NCBI GenBank assembly: GCA_014529385.2
Contig: CM043958.1
Coordinates: 139,264,398-139,328,397, forward strand
Source: Adiantum capillus-veneris
Lineage: Eukaryota; Streptophyta; Polypodiopsida; Polypodiales; Pteridaceae
Length of the DNA: 64,000 nt
Direction: 5' to 3'
Numbering within the stretch: position 1 is the first letter of the stretch; each line of letters begins with the position of its first letter. The notes below the pieces were generated by a model. That model had not been told where the DNA came from. It saw nothing but the letters and a program-made list of their open reading frames with translations, and did not search any database. A program made the position numbers and the translations under genes. Positions 54,685-64,000 of the stretch are shown one piece after another.

Positions 54685-55970
54685 TGATGCGCTTATCCCG
54701 CAATCAATGCACTGGGGCAATAAGCTCCTCAAGCTCATTTTGTGCTTTCTGAAGTGCACCACATTCATTTATCAACCAAGGCATTCCCAAGCACGACAAG
54801 TTTTATAAACAACCCTTGCTGAAGTGTCCCACATTTGTCATACATATTGACCAAGGCAGTGTCGAGCACGCCATCTCTTTTGGAGAGCAATTTGCATAGA
54901 GTGACCTGCCTGCAAGATGCACACGTAGGTGACATCGTCTGGATAAAGGTATTCGCTTTGCACATGATGAAAACAGTCCAGAGCTTGCAGGCCCGGCCGT
55001 TGTTGGCAATATCCTGCAATCAGTGCGTTCCAAAAGACAACATCCCGCACAGGGCACCACATTTGGCATACATATCGACCAAGGCATTGCCAAGCATGGC
55101 AGGTTTTTTCAACTGTCTCTTACTAGCAATATCAGAGTGAACTTTTAAGCCCAAACCACCGTCTTGTGTGCTTTCAAGATGCACGCTTATGTGGCTGCAT
55201 CTTGAGGGAGGCCTTCTGTTTGCATCTGCTGAAAACAGTCCAGAGCTTGCTGGCTCGGCCGTTGTTGGGTATATCCCTCAATCAGTGCATTCCAAGAGAC
55301 GACATTCCGGAGAGGAAGCTTCTCAAGTAATTTTCGCGCTTTCTCAGGCCGTATTTGAAGTGCCCCATAGTTGGCGTATATTCCCGCACTCAATGCACTG
55401 TAGGAGACGGCATTCGGGAGTAGAAGCTCTGCAAGCACGCTTTGTGCTTTCTGAAGTGCACTACATTCAACATATGTATCAACCAAGGCATTGCCAAGAA
55501 CTACAGCTTTTTGAAAAAGCCCTAACTGAAGTGTCCCACATTTTGCGTACGCATCAAAGAATGCGGTGCCAAGCACGCCATCTCTTTTACCGAGCATCTT
55601 GCATCGAGCCACATGCCTGCAAGATGCATACGTAGGTGATAGCATCTAGAGAAAGGCCCTCGCTTCGCACGTGTTCAAAACAATGCATAGCTTCTTGGCC
55701 CGGCTTTTGTCGGCAGTCATATCCTACGATTAGTGCATTCCAAAAGACGACATCCCGCACAGGAGCACCACATTTGGCGTACATATCAACCAAGGCATTC
55801 GGAGGCCCAGCAGGTTTCTGCCACTAACAATATCGAAGCAAAATTTTAAGCCCATATCGGCATCTTGCGTACACACATGGCTTCAAGATGTACGCATATG
55901 TGATTGCTTCTGGAAAGGGGCCCTTGCTTCGGATCCATTGAAAATGCCAAGAGATTTTTGGACCAAATCC
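54685..55970 (-). pseudogene. PPR array unit 2
   Basis: The longest minus frame, 55187-55645 (152 codons), runs from MLSPTYASCRHVARCKML through QKAVVLGNALVDTYVECSAL to NVVSWNALIEGYTQQRPSQQ. It is four to five consecutive PPR motifs without a stop. Confidence 0.75.
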
Positions 55971-57243
55971 TGATGCGCTTGTCCCGTAATCAATGCACTG
56001 GGGCAATAAGCTCCTCAAGCTCATTTTGTGCTTTCTGAAGTGCACCACATTCACGTATCGACGAAGGCATTCCCAAGCACGACAAGTTTTATAAACAACC
56101 CTTGCTGAAGTGTCCCACATTTGTCATACATATTGACCAAGGCAGTGCTGAGCACGCCATCTCTTTTGGAGAGCAATTTGCAGAGAGTGACATGCCTGCA
56201 AGCTGCACACATAGGTGACAGCATCTAGACAAAGGCCTTTGCTTTGCACATGTTGAAAACAGTCCAGAGCTTGTTGGGCATATCCTACAGTCAGTGCGTT
56301 CCAAAAGATGATATCCCGCACAAGAGCACCACATCTGGCATACATATCGACCAAGGCATTGCCAAGCATGGCAGTTTTTTGCAACGGCCTCTTACTAACA
56401 ATATCAGAGTGAACTTTTAATCCCAAACCAGCATCTTCTGTGATTTCAAGATGCACGCTTATGTGACTGCATCTTGAGGGAGTCCTTTTCTTTGCACTTG
56501 CTGAAAACAGTTTACAGCTTGCTGGCTCGGCCGTTGTTGGGCATATCCCTCAATCAGTGCATTCCAAGAGACGACATTCGAGACACGAAGGTTCTCATGT
56601 AGTTTTCGTGCTTTCTCAAGCCGTATCTGAAGTGCCCCATAGTTGGCGTATATTCTCGCAATCAATACACTACAGGGGACGGCATTCGGGAGTAGAAGTT
56701 CTGTAAGCACATTTTGTGCTTTCTGAAGTGGACTACATTCAGCATACGTATCAACCAAGGCATTGCCAAACACTACAACTTTTTGAAAAAGCCCTAGCTG
56801 AAGTGTCCCACATTTTGCGTACGTATCAACGAAGGTGGTGCCAAGCATGCCATCTCTTTTACAAAGCATTTTGCATTGAGCCACATGCCTGCACGATGCA
56901 TACGTAGGTGATAGCATCTGGAGAAAGGCCCTCGCTTTGCACCTGTTCAAAACAATGCATAGCTTCCTGGGCTGGCTCTTGTCAGGCATATGCTGCGATT
57001 GGTGCATTCCAAAAGACGACATCCCGCACAGGAGCACCACATTTGGCGTACATATCAACCAAGGCATTGGCAGGCCGAGTAGGTTTCTGCCACTAACAAC
57101 ATCAAAAAAAAAATTTTAAGCCCATATTGGCATCTTGCGTACACACACATGGCTTCAAGATGCACGCATATGTGATTGCTTCTGGAGAGAGGCCCTTGCT
57201 TCGGATCCATTCAAAACAACCAAGAGATTTTTGGCCCAGCTCC
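55971..57243 (-). pseudogene. PPR array unit 3
   Basis: Holds the longest open PPR stretch of the array: 56459-57067, 202 codons, from MPWLICTPNVVL to VQRKGLPQDAVT. At the marker position this unit has a Gln codon (acaag) where the other units have the TAA stop. Confidence 0.75.
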
Positions 57244-58532
57244 TGATGCGCTTATACCGCAATCAATGCACTGGGGCAATAAGCTCCTCAAGCTCATTTT
57301 GTGCTTTCTGAAGTGCACCACATTCAGGTATCGACCAAGGCATTCCCAAGCACGACAAGTTTTATCAACAACCCTTGCTGAAGTGTCCCACATTTGTCAT
57401 ACATATTGACCAAGGCAGTGCCGAGCACGCAATCTCTTTTCGAGAGCAATTTGCAAAGAGTGACATGCCTGCAAGATGCACACGTAGGTGACATCGTCTG
57501 GACAAAGTTCTTCACTTTGCACATGCTGAAAACAGTCTAGAGCTTGTTGGCCCGGCCGTTGTTGGGCATATCCTGCAATCAGTGCGTTCCAAAAGACAAC
57601 ATCCCGCACAGGGCACCGCATCTTGCATACATATCTACCAAGGCATTGCCAAGCATGGCAGTTTTTTTCAACGACCTCTTACTAACAATATCAGAGTGAA
57701 ATTTTAAGCCCAAACCAGAGTCTTGTGTGCTTTCAAGATGCATGCTTATGTGGTTGCATCTGGAGGGAGGCCTTCTCTTTGCACCTGCTGAAAACAGTCC
57801 AGAGCTTCCTGGCTCGGCGGTTGTTCTGCATATCCCTCAATCAGTGCATTCCAAGAGATGACATTCTGGACAAGAAGCTGGTCAAGTAATTTTTGCGCTT
57901 TCTCAAGCCGTATTTGAAGTGGCCCATAGTTGGCGTATATTCCCGCACTCAATGCACTGTAGGAGACGGCATTCGGGAGTAGAAGCTCTACAAGCACGCT
58001 TTGTGCTTTCTGAAGTGCACTACATTCAACATATGTATCAACCAAGGCATTGCCAAGCACTACAATTTTTTGAAAAAGCCCTAGCTGAAGTGTCCCACAT
58101 TTTGCATACGCATCAAAGAATGCGGTGCCAAGCACGCCATCTCTTTTACTGAGCATCTTGCATCGAGCCACATGCCTGCAAGATGCATACGTAGGTGATA
58201 GCATCTGGAGAAAGGCCCTCGCTTCGCACGTGTTCAAAACAATGCATAGCTGCCTGGCCCGCCGGCTGTTGTCAGGCATATGCTGCGATTAGTGCATTCC
58301 AAAAGACGACATCCCGCATAGGAGCACCACATTTGGCGTACATATCAACCAAGGCATTGGTAGGCCGACTAGGTTTCTGCCACTAACAATATCAAAAAAA
58401 AAAATTAAGCCCATATCGGCATCTTGTGTACACACACATGGCTTCAAGATGCACGCATATGTGATTGCTTCTGGAGAGAGTCCCTTGCTTCGGATCCATT
58501 CAAAACAACCAAGAGATTTCTGGCCCAGCTCC
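57244..58532 (-). pseudogene. PPR array unit 4
   Basis: The longest frame is 57746-58279 (177 codons), with VLGNALVDTYVECSALQKAQ and NVISWNALIEGYAEQPPSQE. The marker reads tataccgc rather than tatcccgc, and the TAA stop is kept. Confidence 0.75.
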
Positions 58533-59577
58533 TGATGCGCTTATCCCGCAATCAATGCACTGGGGCAATAAGCTCCTCAAGCTCATTTTGTGCTTTCTGA
58601 AGTGCACCACATTCACGTATCAACCAAGGCATTCCCAAACACGACAAGTTTTATAAACAACCCTTGCTGAAGTGTCCCACATTTGTCATACATATTGACC
58701 AAGGCAGTGCCGAGCACGCCATCTCTTTTGGAGAGCAATTTGCAGAGAGTGACATGCCTGCAAGATGCACACGTAGGTGACATCGTCTGGACAAAGGTCT
58801 TCGCTTTGCACATGCTGAAAATAGTCCAGAGCTTGCTGGCCCGGCCGTTGTTGGGCATATCCTGCAATCAATGCGTTCCAAAAGACAACATCCTGCAGAG
58901 GGCACCACATCTAGCACAGGTCCCCTTTGTGAGTCCAAATTTTCCCTAATGTTCATGAGCTACCCTAGAACAATGAAGTTGGGCATATCTACCAATCAAT
59001 CCATTTGAGGTGATGACATTCCGCAGGGAAAGCCCACCAAGACGTTTTTTTTCTTTCATGAGAGAACCACATTTGACATACAAGTAGACCAAAGCACAGC
59101 CAAGTACAATAATTTTTCACCACCAATCTGCTATCAACCATCTCAATGTGAGAAACCCTCTCTTTGCATTTGTTTAAAGCAACCTAGGGCTATAAGAGCA
59201 CTCCAAGAGACTTTGTATGGCGAGCATCCCTCACTTCGCCTCTCCTAAAAGAAGTCAACCAAAGTGCCACCAAGCATGTCATTTTGCATACGGAAACATG
59301 CCTTCCCTTTGCATCCAATGTGCATCTTTACCACAATCGTGTTGGGCATATCGCACGAGCACCACATTTGGCATACATACCAACAAAGGCGTTGCGAGAA
59401 ACAACGGTTTTCTGCAGCAACCCATGACCAACAACATCAGAGTGAAATTTTAAGCCCATATCGGCATCTTGCGTACACACACATGGATTCAAGATGCACA
59501 CATATGTGATTGCTTCTGGAGAGAGGCCCTCGCTTCGGATCCATTGAAAATAGCCAAAAGATTTCTGGCCCAGCTCC
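58533..59577 (-). pseudogene. PPR array unit 5 (hybrid with variant segment)
   Basis: Normal unit sequence up to about 58918. It then switches abruptly to the end of the foldback element and the variant segment (58919-59460), at offset 6177 from 52742-53283. The block lacking between these points shortens the unit to 1045 bp. Confidence 0.75.
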
Positions 59578-61024
59578 TGATGCGCTTATCCCACAATCAA
59601 TGCACTGGGGCAATAAGCTCCCCAAGCTCATTTTGTGCTTTCTGAAGTGCACCACATTCACCTATCGACCAAGGCATTCAAGCACTACAAGTTTTATAAA
59701 AAAACCCTTGTTGAAGTGTCCGACATTTATCATACATATTAACCAAGGCAGTGCCAAGCATGCCATCTCTTTTCAAGAGCAATTTGCATAGAGTGACATA
59801 CCTGCAAGATGCACACGTAGGTGACAACGTATGGACAAAGGCCTTTGCTTTGCACATGCTGAAAACAGTCCAGAGCTTGTTGGCCGTTGTTGGGCATATC
59901 CTGCAGTCAGTGCCCAACAACGGCCAACAAGCGTCTCAAGTAGTGTTCGTGCTTTCTCTAGCCGTATCTGAAGTGCCCCATAGTTGGCGTATATTCCCGC
60001 AATCAATGCACCACAGCGGACGGCATTCGGGAGTAGAAGCTCTGTAAGCACATTTTGTGCTTTCTGAAGTGGACTACATTCAGCATACGTATCAACCAAG
60101 GTATTGCCAAACACTACAACTTTTTGAAAAATCCCTAGCTGAAGTGTCCCACGTTTTGCGTACGTATCAACAAAGGTGGTGCCAAGCATGCCATCTCTTT
60201 TACAAAGCATTTTGCATCGAGCCACATGCCTGCACGATGCATACGTAGGTGATAGCATCTGGACAAAGGCCCTCGCTTCGCACCTGTTCAAAACAATCCA
60301 TAGCTTCCTGGCCCGGCTGTTGTCAGGCATATGCTGCGATTAGTGCATTCCAAAAGACGACATCCCGCACAGGAGCACCACATTTGGCGTACATATCAAC
60401 CAAGGCATTGGCAGGCCGAGCAGGTTTCTGCCACTAACAATATCAAAGAAAAATTTTAAGCCCATATCGGCAGGGAAAGCCCATCAAGACTGTTTTTTTC
60501 TTTCATGAGAGAACCACATTTGACATACAAGTAGACCAAAGCACAGCCATGTACAATATTTTTTCACCACCAATCTGCTATCAACCATCTCAATGTGAGA
60601 AACCCTCTCTTTGCATTTGTTTAAAGCAACCTAGGGCTATAAGAGCACTCCAAGAGACTTCGTATGGCGAGCATCCCTCACTTTGCCTGTCGTAAAAGAA
60701 GTCAACCAAAGTGCCACCAAGCATGTCATTTTGCATACGGAAACATGCCTTACCTTTGCATCCAATGTGCATCTTTGCCACAATCATGTTGGGCATATCG
60801 CACGAGCACCACATTTGGCATACATACCAACAAAGGCGTTGCGAGAAACAACGGTTTTCTGCAGCAACCCATGACCAACAACATCAGAGTGAAATTTTAA
60901 GCCCATATCGGCATCTTGCGTACACACACATGGATTCAAGATGCACACATATGTGATTGCTTCTGGAGAAAGGCCCTCGCTTCGGATCCATTGAAAATAG
61001 CCAAGAGATTTCTGGCCCAGCTCC
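59578..61024 (-). pseudogene. PPR array unit 6 (hybrid, longest)
   Basis: Carries a 185-codon frame (59773-60330) and a local hairpin at 59876-59931. At about 60473 it switches to the variant segment, giving 1447 bp in total. Confidence 0.75.
59876..59931. repeat. Perfect 21-bp inverted repeat with 14-base loop
   Basis: Left arm 59876-59896 and right arm 59911-59931 are exact reverse complements. The left arm and loop match the ordinary PPR unit sequence at 62609-62646. The right arm is extra and stands at a place where PPR sequence is missing. Confidence 0.95.
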
Positions 61025-62309
61025 TGATGCGCTTATCCCACAATCAATGCACTGGGGCAATAAGCTCCCCAAGCTCATTTTGTGCTTTCTGAAGTGCACC
61101 ACATTCACCTATCGACCAAGGCATTCAAGCACTACAAGTTTTATAAAAAACCCTTGTTGAAGTGTCTGACATTTATCATACATATTGACCAAGGTAGTGC
61201 CAAGCACGCCATCTCTTTTCAAGAGCAATTTGCATAGAGTGACATATCTGCAAGATGCACACGTAGGTGACAATGTATGGACAAAGGCCTTCGCTTTGCA
61301 CATCCTGAAAACAGTCCAGAGCTTGCTAGCCCGGCCGTTGTTGGGCATATCCTACAATCTGTGAGGTCCAAAAGACGATATCCTGCACAAGAGCACCGCA
61401 TCTGGCATACATATCGACCAAGGCATTGCCAAGCATGGTAGTTTTTTTCAACAGCCTCTTACTAACAATATCAGAGTGAACTTTTAAGCCCAAACTAGTG
61501 TCTTGTGTGCTTTCAAGATGCACGCTTATGTGGTTGCATCTGGAGGGAGGACTTCTCTTTGCACCTGCTGAAAACAACCGAGAGCTTCCTGGCTCGGCGG
61601 TTGTTCGGCATATCCCTCAATCAGTGCATTCCAAGAGACGACATTCTAGACAAGAAGCTGGTCAAGTAATTTTTGCGCTTTCTCAATCCGTATTTGAAGT
61701 GCCCCATAGTTGGCGTATATTCCCGCACTCAATGCACTGTAGGAGACGGCATTCGGGAGTAGAAGCTCTGCAAGCACAGTTTGTGCTTTCTGAAGTGCAC
61801 TACATTCAACATATGTATCAACCAAGGCATTGCCAAGCACTACAATTTTTTGAAAAAGCCCTAGCTAAAGTTCCCCACATTTTGCATACGCATCAAAGAA
61901 TGTGGTTCCAAGCACGCCATCTCTTTTACTGAGCATCTTGCATCGAGCCACATGCCTGCAAGATGCATACGTAGGTGATAGCATCTGGAAAAAGGCCCTC
62001 GCTTCTCACCTGCTCAAAACAATGTATAACTGCCTGGCCCGGCTGTTGTCAGGCATATGCTGTGATTAGTGCATTCCAAAAGACGACATCCCGCACAGGA
62101 GCACCACATTTGGCGTACATATCAACCAAGGCATTGGTAGGCCGAGCAGGTTTCTGCCACTAACAATATCAAAACGAAATTTTAAGCCCATATCGGCATC
62201 TTGTGTACACACACATGGCTTCAAGATGCACGCATATGTGATTGCTTTTGGAGAGAGGCCCTTGCTTCGGATCCATTCAAAACAACCAAGAGATTTCTGG
62301 CCCAGCTCC
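61025..62309 (-). pseudogene. PPR array unit 7
   Basis: Near-copy of unit 1. The frame matching 54022-54393 is cut to 64 codons (61646-61840) by a changed base in the ctagctaaag region near 61861, where unit 1 has ctagctgaac. Confidence 0.75.
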
Positions 62310-63014
62310 TGATGCGCTTATCCCGCAATCAATGCACTGGGACAATAAGCTCCTCAAGCTCATTTTGTGCTTTCTGAAGTGCACCACATTCATTTATCAA
62401 CCAAGGTATTCTTAAGCACGACAAGTTTTATAAACAACCCTTGTTGAAGTGTCCCACATTTGCCATACATATTGACCAAGGCAGTGCCAAGCACGCCATC
62501 TCTTTTCGAGAGAAATTTTCATAGAGTGACATGCCTGCAAGATGCACACATAGGTTACAGCGTCTAGACAAAGGCCTTTGCTTTGCACATGCTGAAAACA
62601 GTCCAGAGCTTGTTGGCCGTTGTTGGGCATATCCTGCAGTCAGTGCGTTCCAAAAGACGATATCCCGCACAAGAGCACCACATCTGGCATACATATCGAC
62701 CAAGGCATTGCCAAGCATGGCACTTTTTTGCAACTTTCTCTTACTAGCAATATCAGAGTGAACTTTTTAGCCCAAACCAGTGTCTTGTGTGCTTTCAAGA
62801 TGCACGCTTATGTGGTTGCATCTGGAGGGAGGCCTTCTCTTTGCACCTGCTGAAAATAGTCCAGAGCTTGCTGGCTTGGCCGTTGTTGGGCATATCCCTC
62901 AATCAGTGCATTCCAAGAGACGATATTCTTGAGAGGAAGCTTCTCAAGTAGTTTTCGTGCTTTCTCAAGCACACCACAGTTGACATACATATTAATCACG
63001 ACAATGCCAGGCAT
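62310..63014 (-). pseudogene. PPR array unit 8 (first unit in reading direction)
   Basis: Minus-strand frames 62412-62733 and 62808-63014 read VVINMYVNCGVLEKARKLLE, LKNIVSWNALIEGYAQQRPS and QQVQREGLPPDATT. The upstream end joins the non-array N-terminal part. Confidence 0.75.
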
Positions 63015-63436
63015 TGTATCTTGATCTTTTTGAACAACCCTTGACTATAGCACTCTCATCATGAATTATCTCATCCAGGGGGAGGCTTTCATCCATGTCA
63101 ACGTCTTGTGGAATGGTATAGGCCTTCAAGGTTCAAGATGCATCTGGAGACTTGCCTTTGCATCTGGTTGCGTAGAGTCACATGCCTTCAAGATGCATGC
63201 ATAGGTGATTTCATCTGGAGAGGACTGAAAACACAATAGAGCTTTCTGAGCCATGAGGATATAGGAGGAGTTTCTTGCCCATCAGTTGCGACTACTGCAT
63301 CGCTCTTTGTGTGGAAAAAAGAATTAGCTTCCTCTTCTGCTCTTTGACAAACCTGAGACAACGCTTCGAGCTGGTTCTGGGAGCCTGCGAACTGCTTGTG
63401 GAGAAGATCGAATTGCTGCTGAGAGCAACGCAGCAT
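63015..63436 (-). pseudogene. N-terminal part of the PPR gene
   Basis: An ATG at 63436 opens MLRCSQQQFDLLHKQFAGSQ with a Gln/Glu-rich helix (LEALSQVCQRAEEEANSF), unlike PPR motifs, as expected for an N-terminus. A first PPR half, SPDEITYACILKACDSTQPD, follows in another frame near 63140-63210. A plausible original start of the gene whose middle became the array. Confidence 0.55.
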
Positions 63437-63539
63437 GCTTTTCTTATTTTATTCAGTTGGTAGCTTTTGATAGCGTAGTTTTTTTTTTAAAAGAGGAGCC
63501 ACATGGGTTAACGAGAGGTCAGGGATAGGAAAATGCCTC

Positions 63540-64000
63540 CAACGCTAACAAAGTAAAGATGCAAAGCAAGTATATCTCTCCAAATTCAATCACGTACACT
63601 TTTGTCTTCAAGGCATGTGGCTCTACACAAGTGTTCAAGGAGCTTCATGTCCTGAGTGTGGACTCTTGGAATGTGTTGATTGCATGATTTGCTCCACAAG
63701 GGAAGGGCCAGAAAGCTTTATTTTGTTTTTAGCAGATGTGAAGTAAGGGCTTCTCTCTAGATGTAATCATGTATGCATGAGGAAGCCATGTAGCTCTACA
63801 CAAGCTTGTATTGGCACAAAAATTCACAATTATATTGTTAGTCACAGGCTGTTAAATGCAAAGAGAGGGCCTCAAAAAACGTGCCTGAGGAGCTTCATGT
63901 CTTAATGGCAGGCAGGGTCTCTCCAGATGCAATCATCTATGCCTATGCAGGCATCTCGACGGCATGCGGGACAACAGATGCAATCGCAAGCAGGGTCTCT
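63540..64000 (+). pseudogene. PPR fragment, + strand, sister of 50.16-50.37 kb
   Basis: 63556-63800 aligns with 50158-50385 (shared ggcatgtggctctac, ggagcttcatgt and gagtgtggactcttggaatg). It encodes YTFVFKACGSTQVFKELHVL and VDSWNVLIA with stops. It extends beyond the window. Confidence 0.75.

Larger units (their letters stand above)
51721..63436 (-). pseudogene. Minus-strand PPR higher-order tandem array (about eight 1.28-kb units)
   Basis: The whole block reads as PLS-type PPR motifs on the minus strand, for example GNALVDTYVECSALQKAQ, VISWNALIEGYAQQ and ALDCFQQVQREGLPPDATT. A marker string tgatgcgctt with its neighbours recurs at 53401, 54685, 55971, 57244, 58533, 59578, 61025 and 62310. 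Spacings are 1284, 1286, 1273, 1289, 1045, 1447 and 1285. One unit equals about 12 PPR motifs. All units are broken by frameshifts and stops, several shared between units. A likely N-terminus is at 63436. Confidence 0.85.

Noticed and set aside
55168-61932. Open + strand frames of 144-155 codons inside the PPR array
   Set aside because: They repeat with the array and are antisense to clear PPR motifs on the minus strand.
52845-62310. CRISPR-like or centromeric satellite interpretation of the regular array
   Set aside because: Units encode PPR motifs, are 1.28 kb long and have no short repeat-spacer structure; nothing ties them to a centromere.

Overview
The window looks like a repeat-dominated stretch of a land-plant nuclear genome, most likely a fern or another seed-free vascular plant. 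This rests on Ty3-type retrotransposons with plant-like pol domains, a MULE transposase with a SWIM zinc finger, plant GT-AG genes with short introns, (GA)n microsatellites, and a large block of PLS-type pentatricopeptide (PPR) sequence whose repeat wording resembles seed-free plant PPR proteins. The lineage call is inference from family resemblance; nothing here proves it. No tRNA, rRNA, CRISPR or bacterial operon was seen.

Layout. 1-6290: decayed + strand Ty3 copy 1, with an internal tandem duplication of its RNase H-integrase part. 7440-13570: two minus-strand copies (A, B) of an unrecognised acidic coiled-coil ORF family, here called the ACO family, each preceded on its 5' side by a leader holding palindromes. 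14940-15560: a + strand gag/PR linker fragment. 16633-19783: a nearly continuous minus-strand MULE transposase. 20637-21690: a MITE-like inverted repeat and a block of GC-rich hairpin motifs. 22385-23953: a + strand multi-exon gene with an AT-hook-like start and a ParB-like domain, cut off by an LTR. 24334-26340: truncated minus Ty3 copy 3. 26996-30086: a minus-strand multi-exon gene resembling beta-class (N4/N6) DNA methyltransferases. 30142-46964: a nested insertion made of ACO copy C and a nearly complete minus-strand Ty3 copy 2. 46967-47830: a small fragment of the methyltransferase gene and a + strand gene end with a Tudor-like segment. 48330-49130: ACO copy D. 49148-64000: PPR pseudogenes, dominated by a minus-strand higher-order tandem array of about 1.28-kb units.

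Main points of interest. (1) The Ty3 family has an unusual pol layout: one retropepsin before RT, a repeated zinc-binding module before the integrase core, and a second retropepsin-like domain after integrase, seen in two independent copies. (2) The leaders of Ty3 copy 2 and of three ACO copies carry 19-22-bp palindromes spaced about 260-295 bp apart. Two arm types occur (TAAATA and ACATGG) around the same ATCGCGAT core, in otherwise diverged DNA. (3) ParB-like, methyltransferase-like and Tudor-like gene pieces lie around a segment bounded by inverted LTRs, so one gene or gene cluster may have been split or inverted. (4) The PPR block is an amplified dead sequence: its units share the same frame breaks.

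Limits: all similarities were judged by eye. Exon ends, element ends and percent identities are approximate, and no database search was possible.
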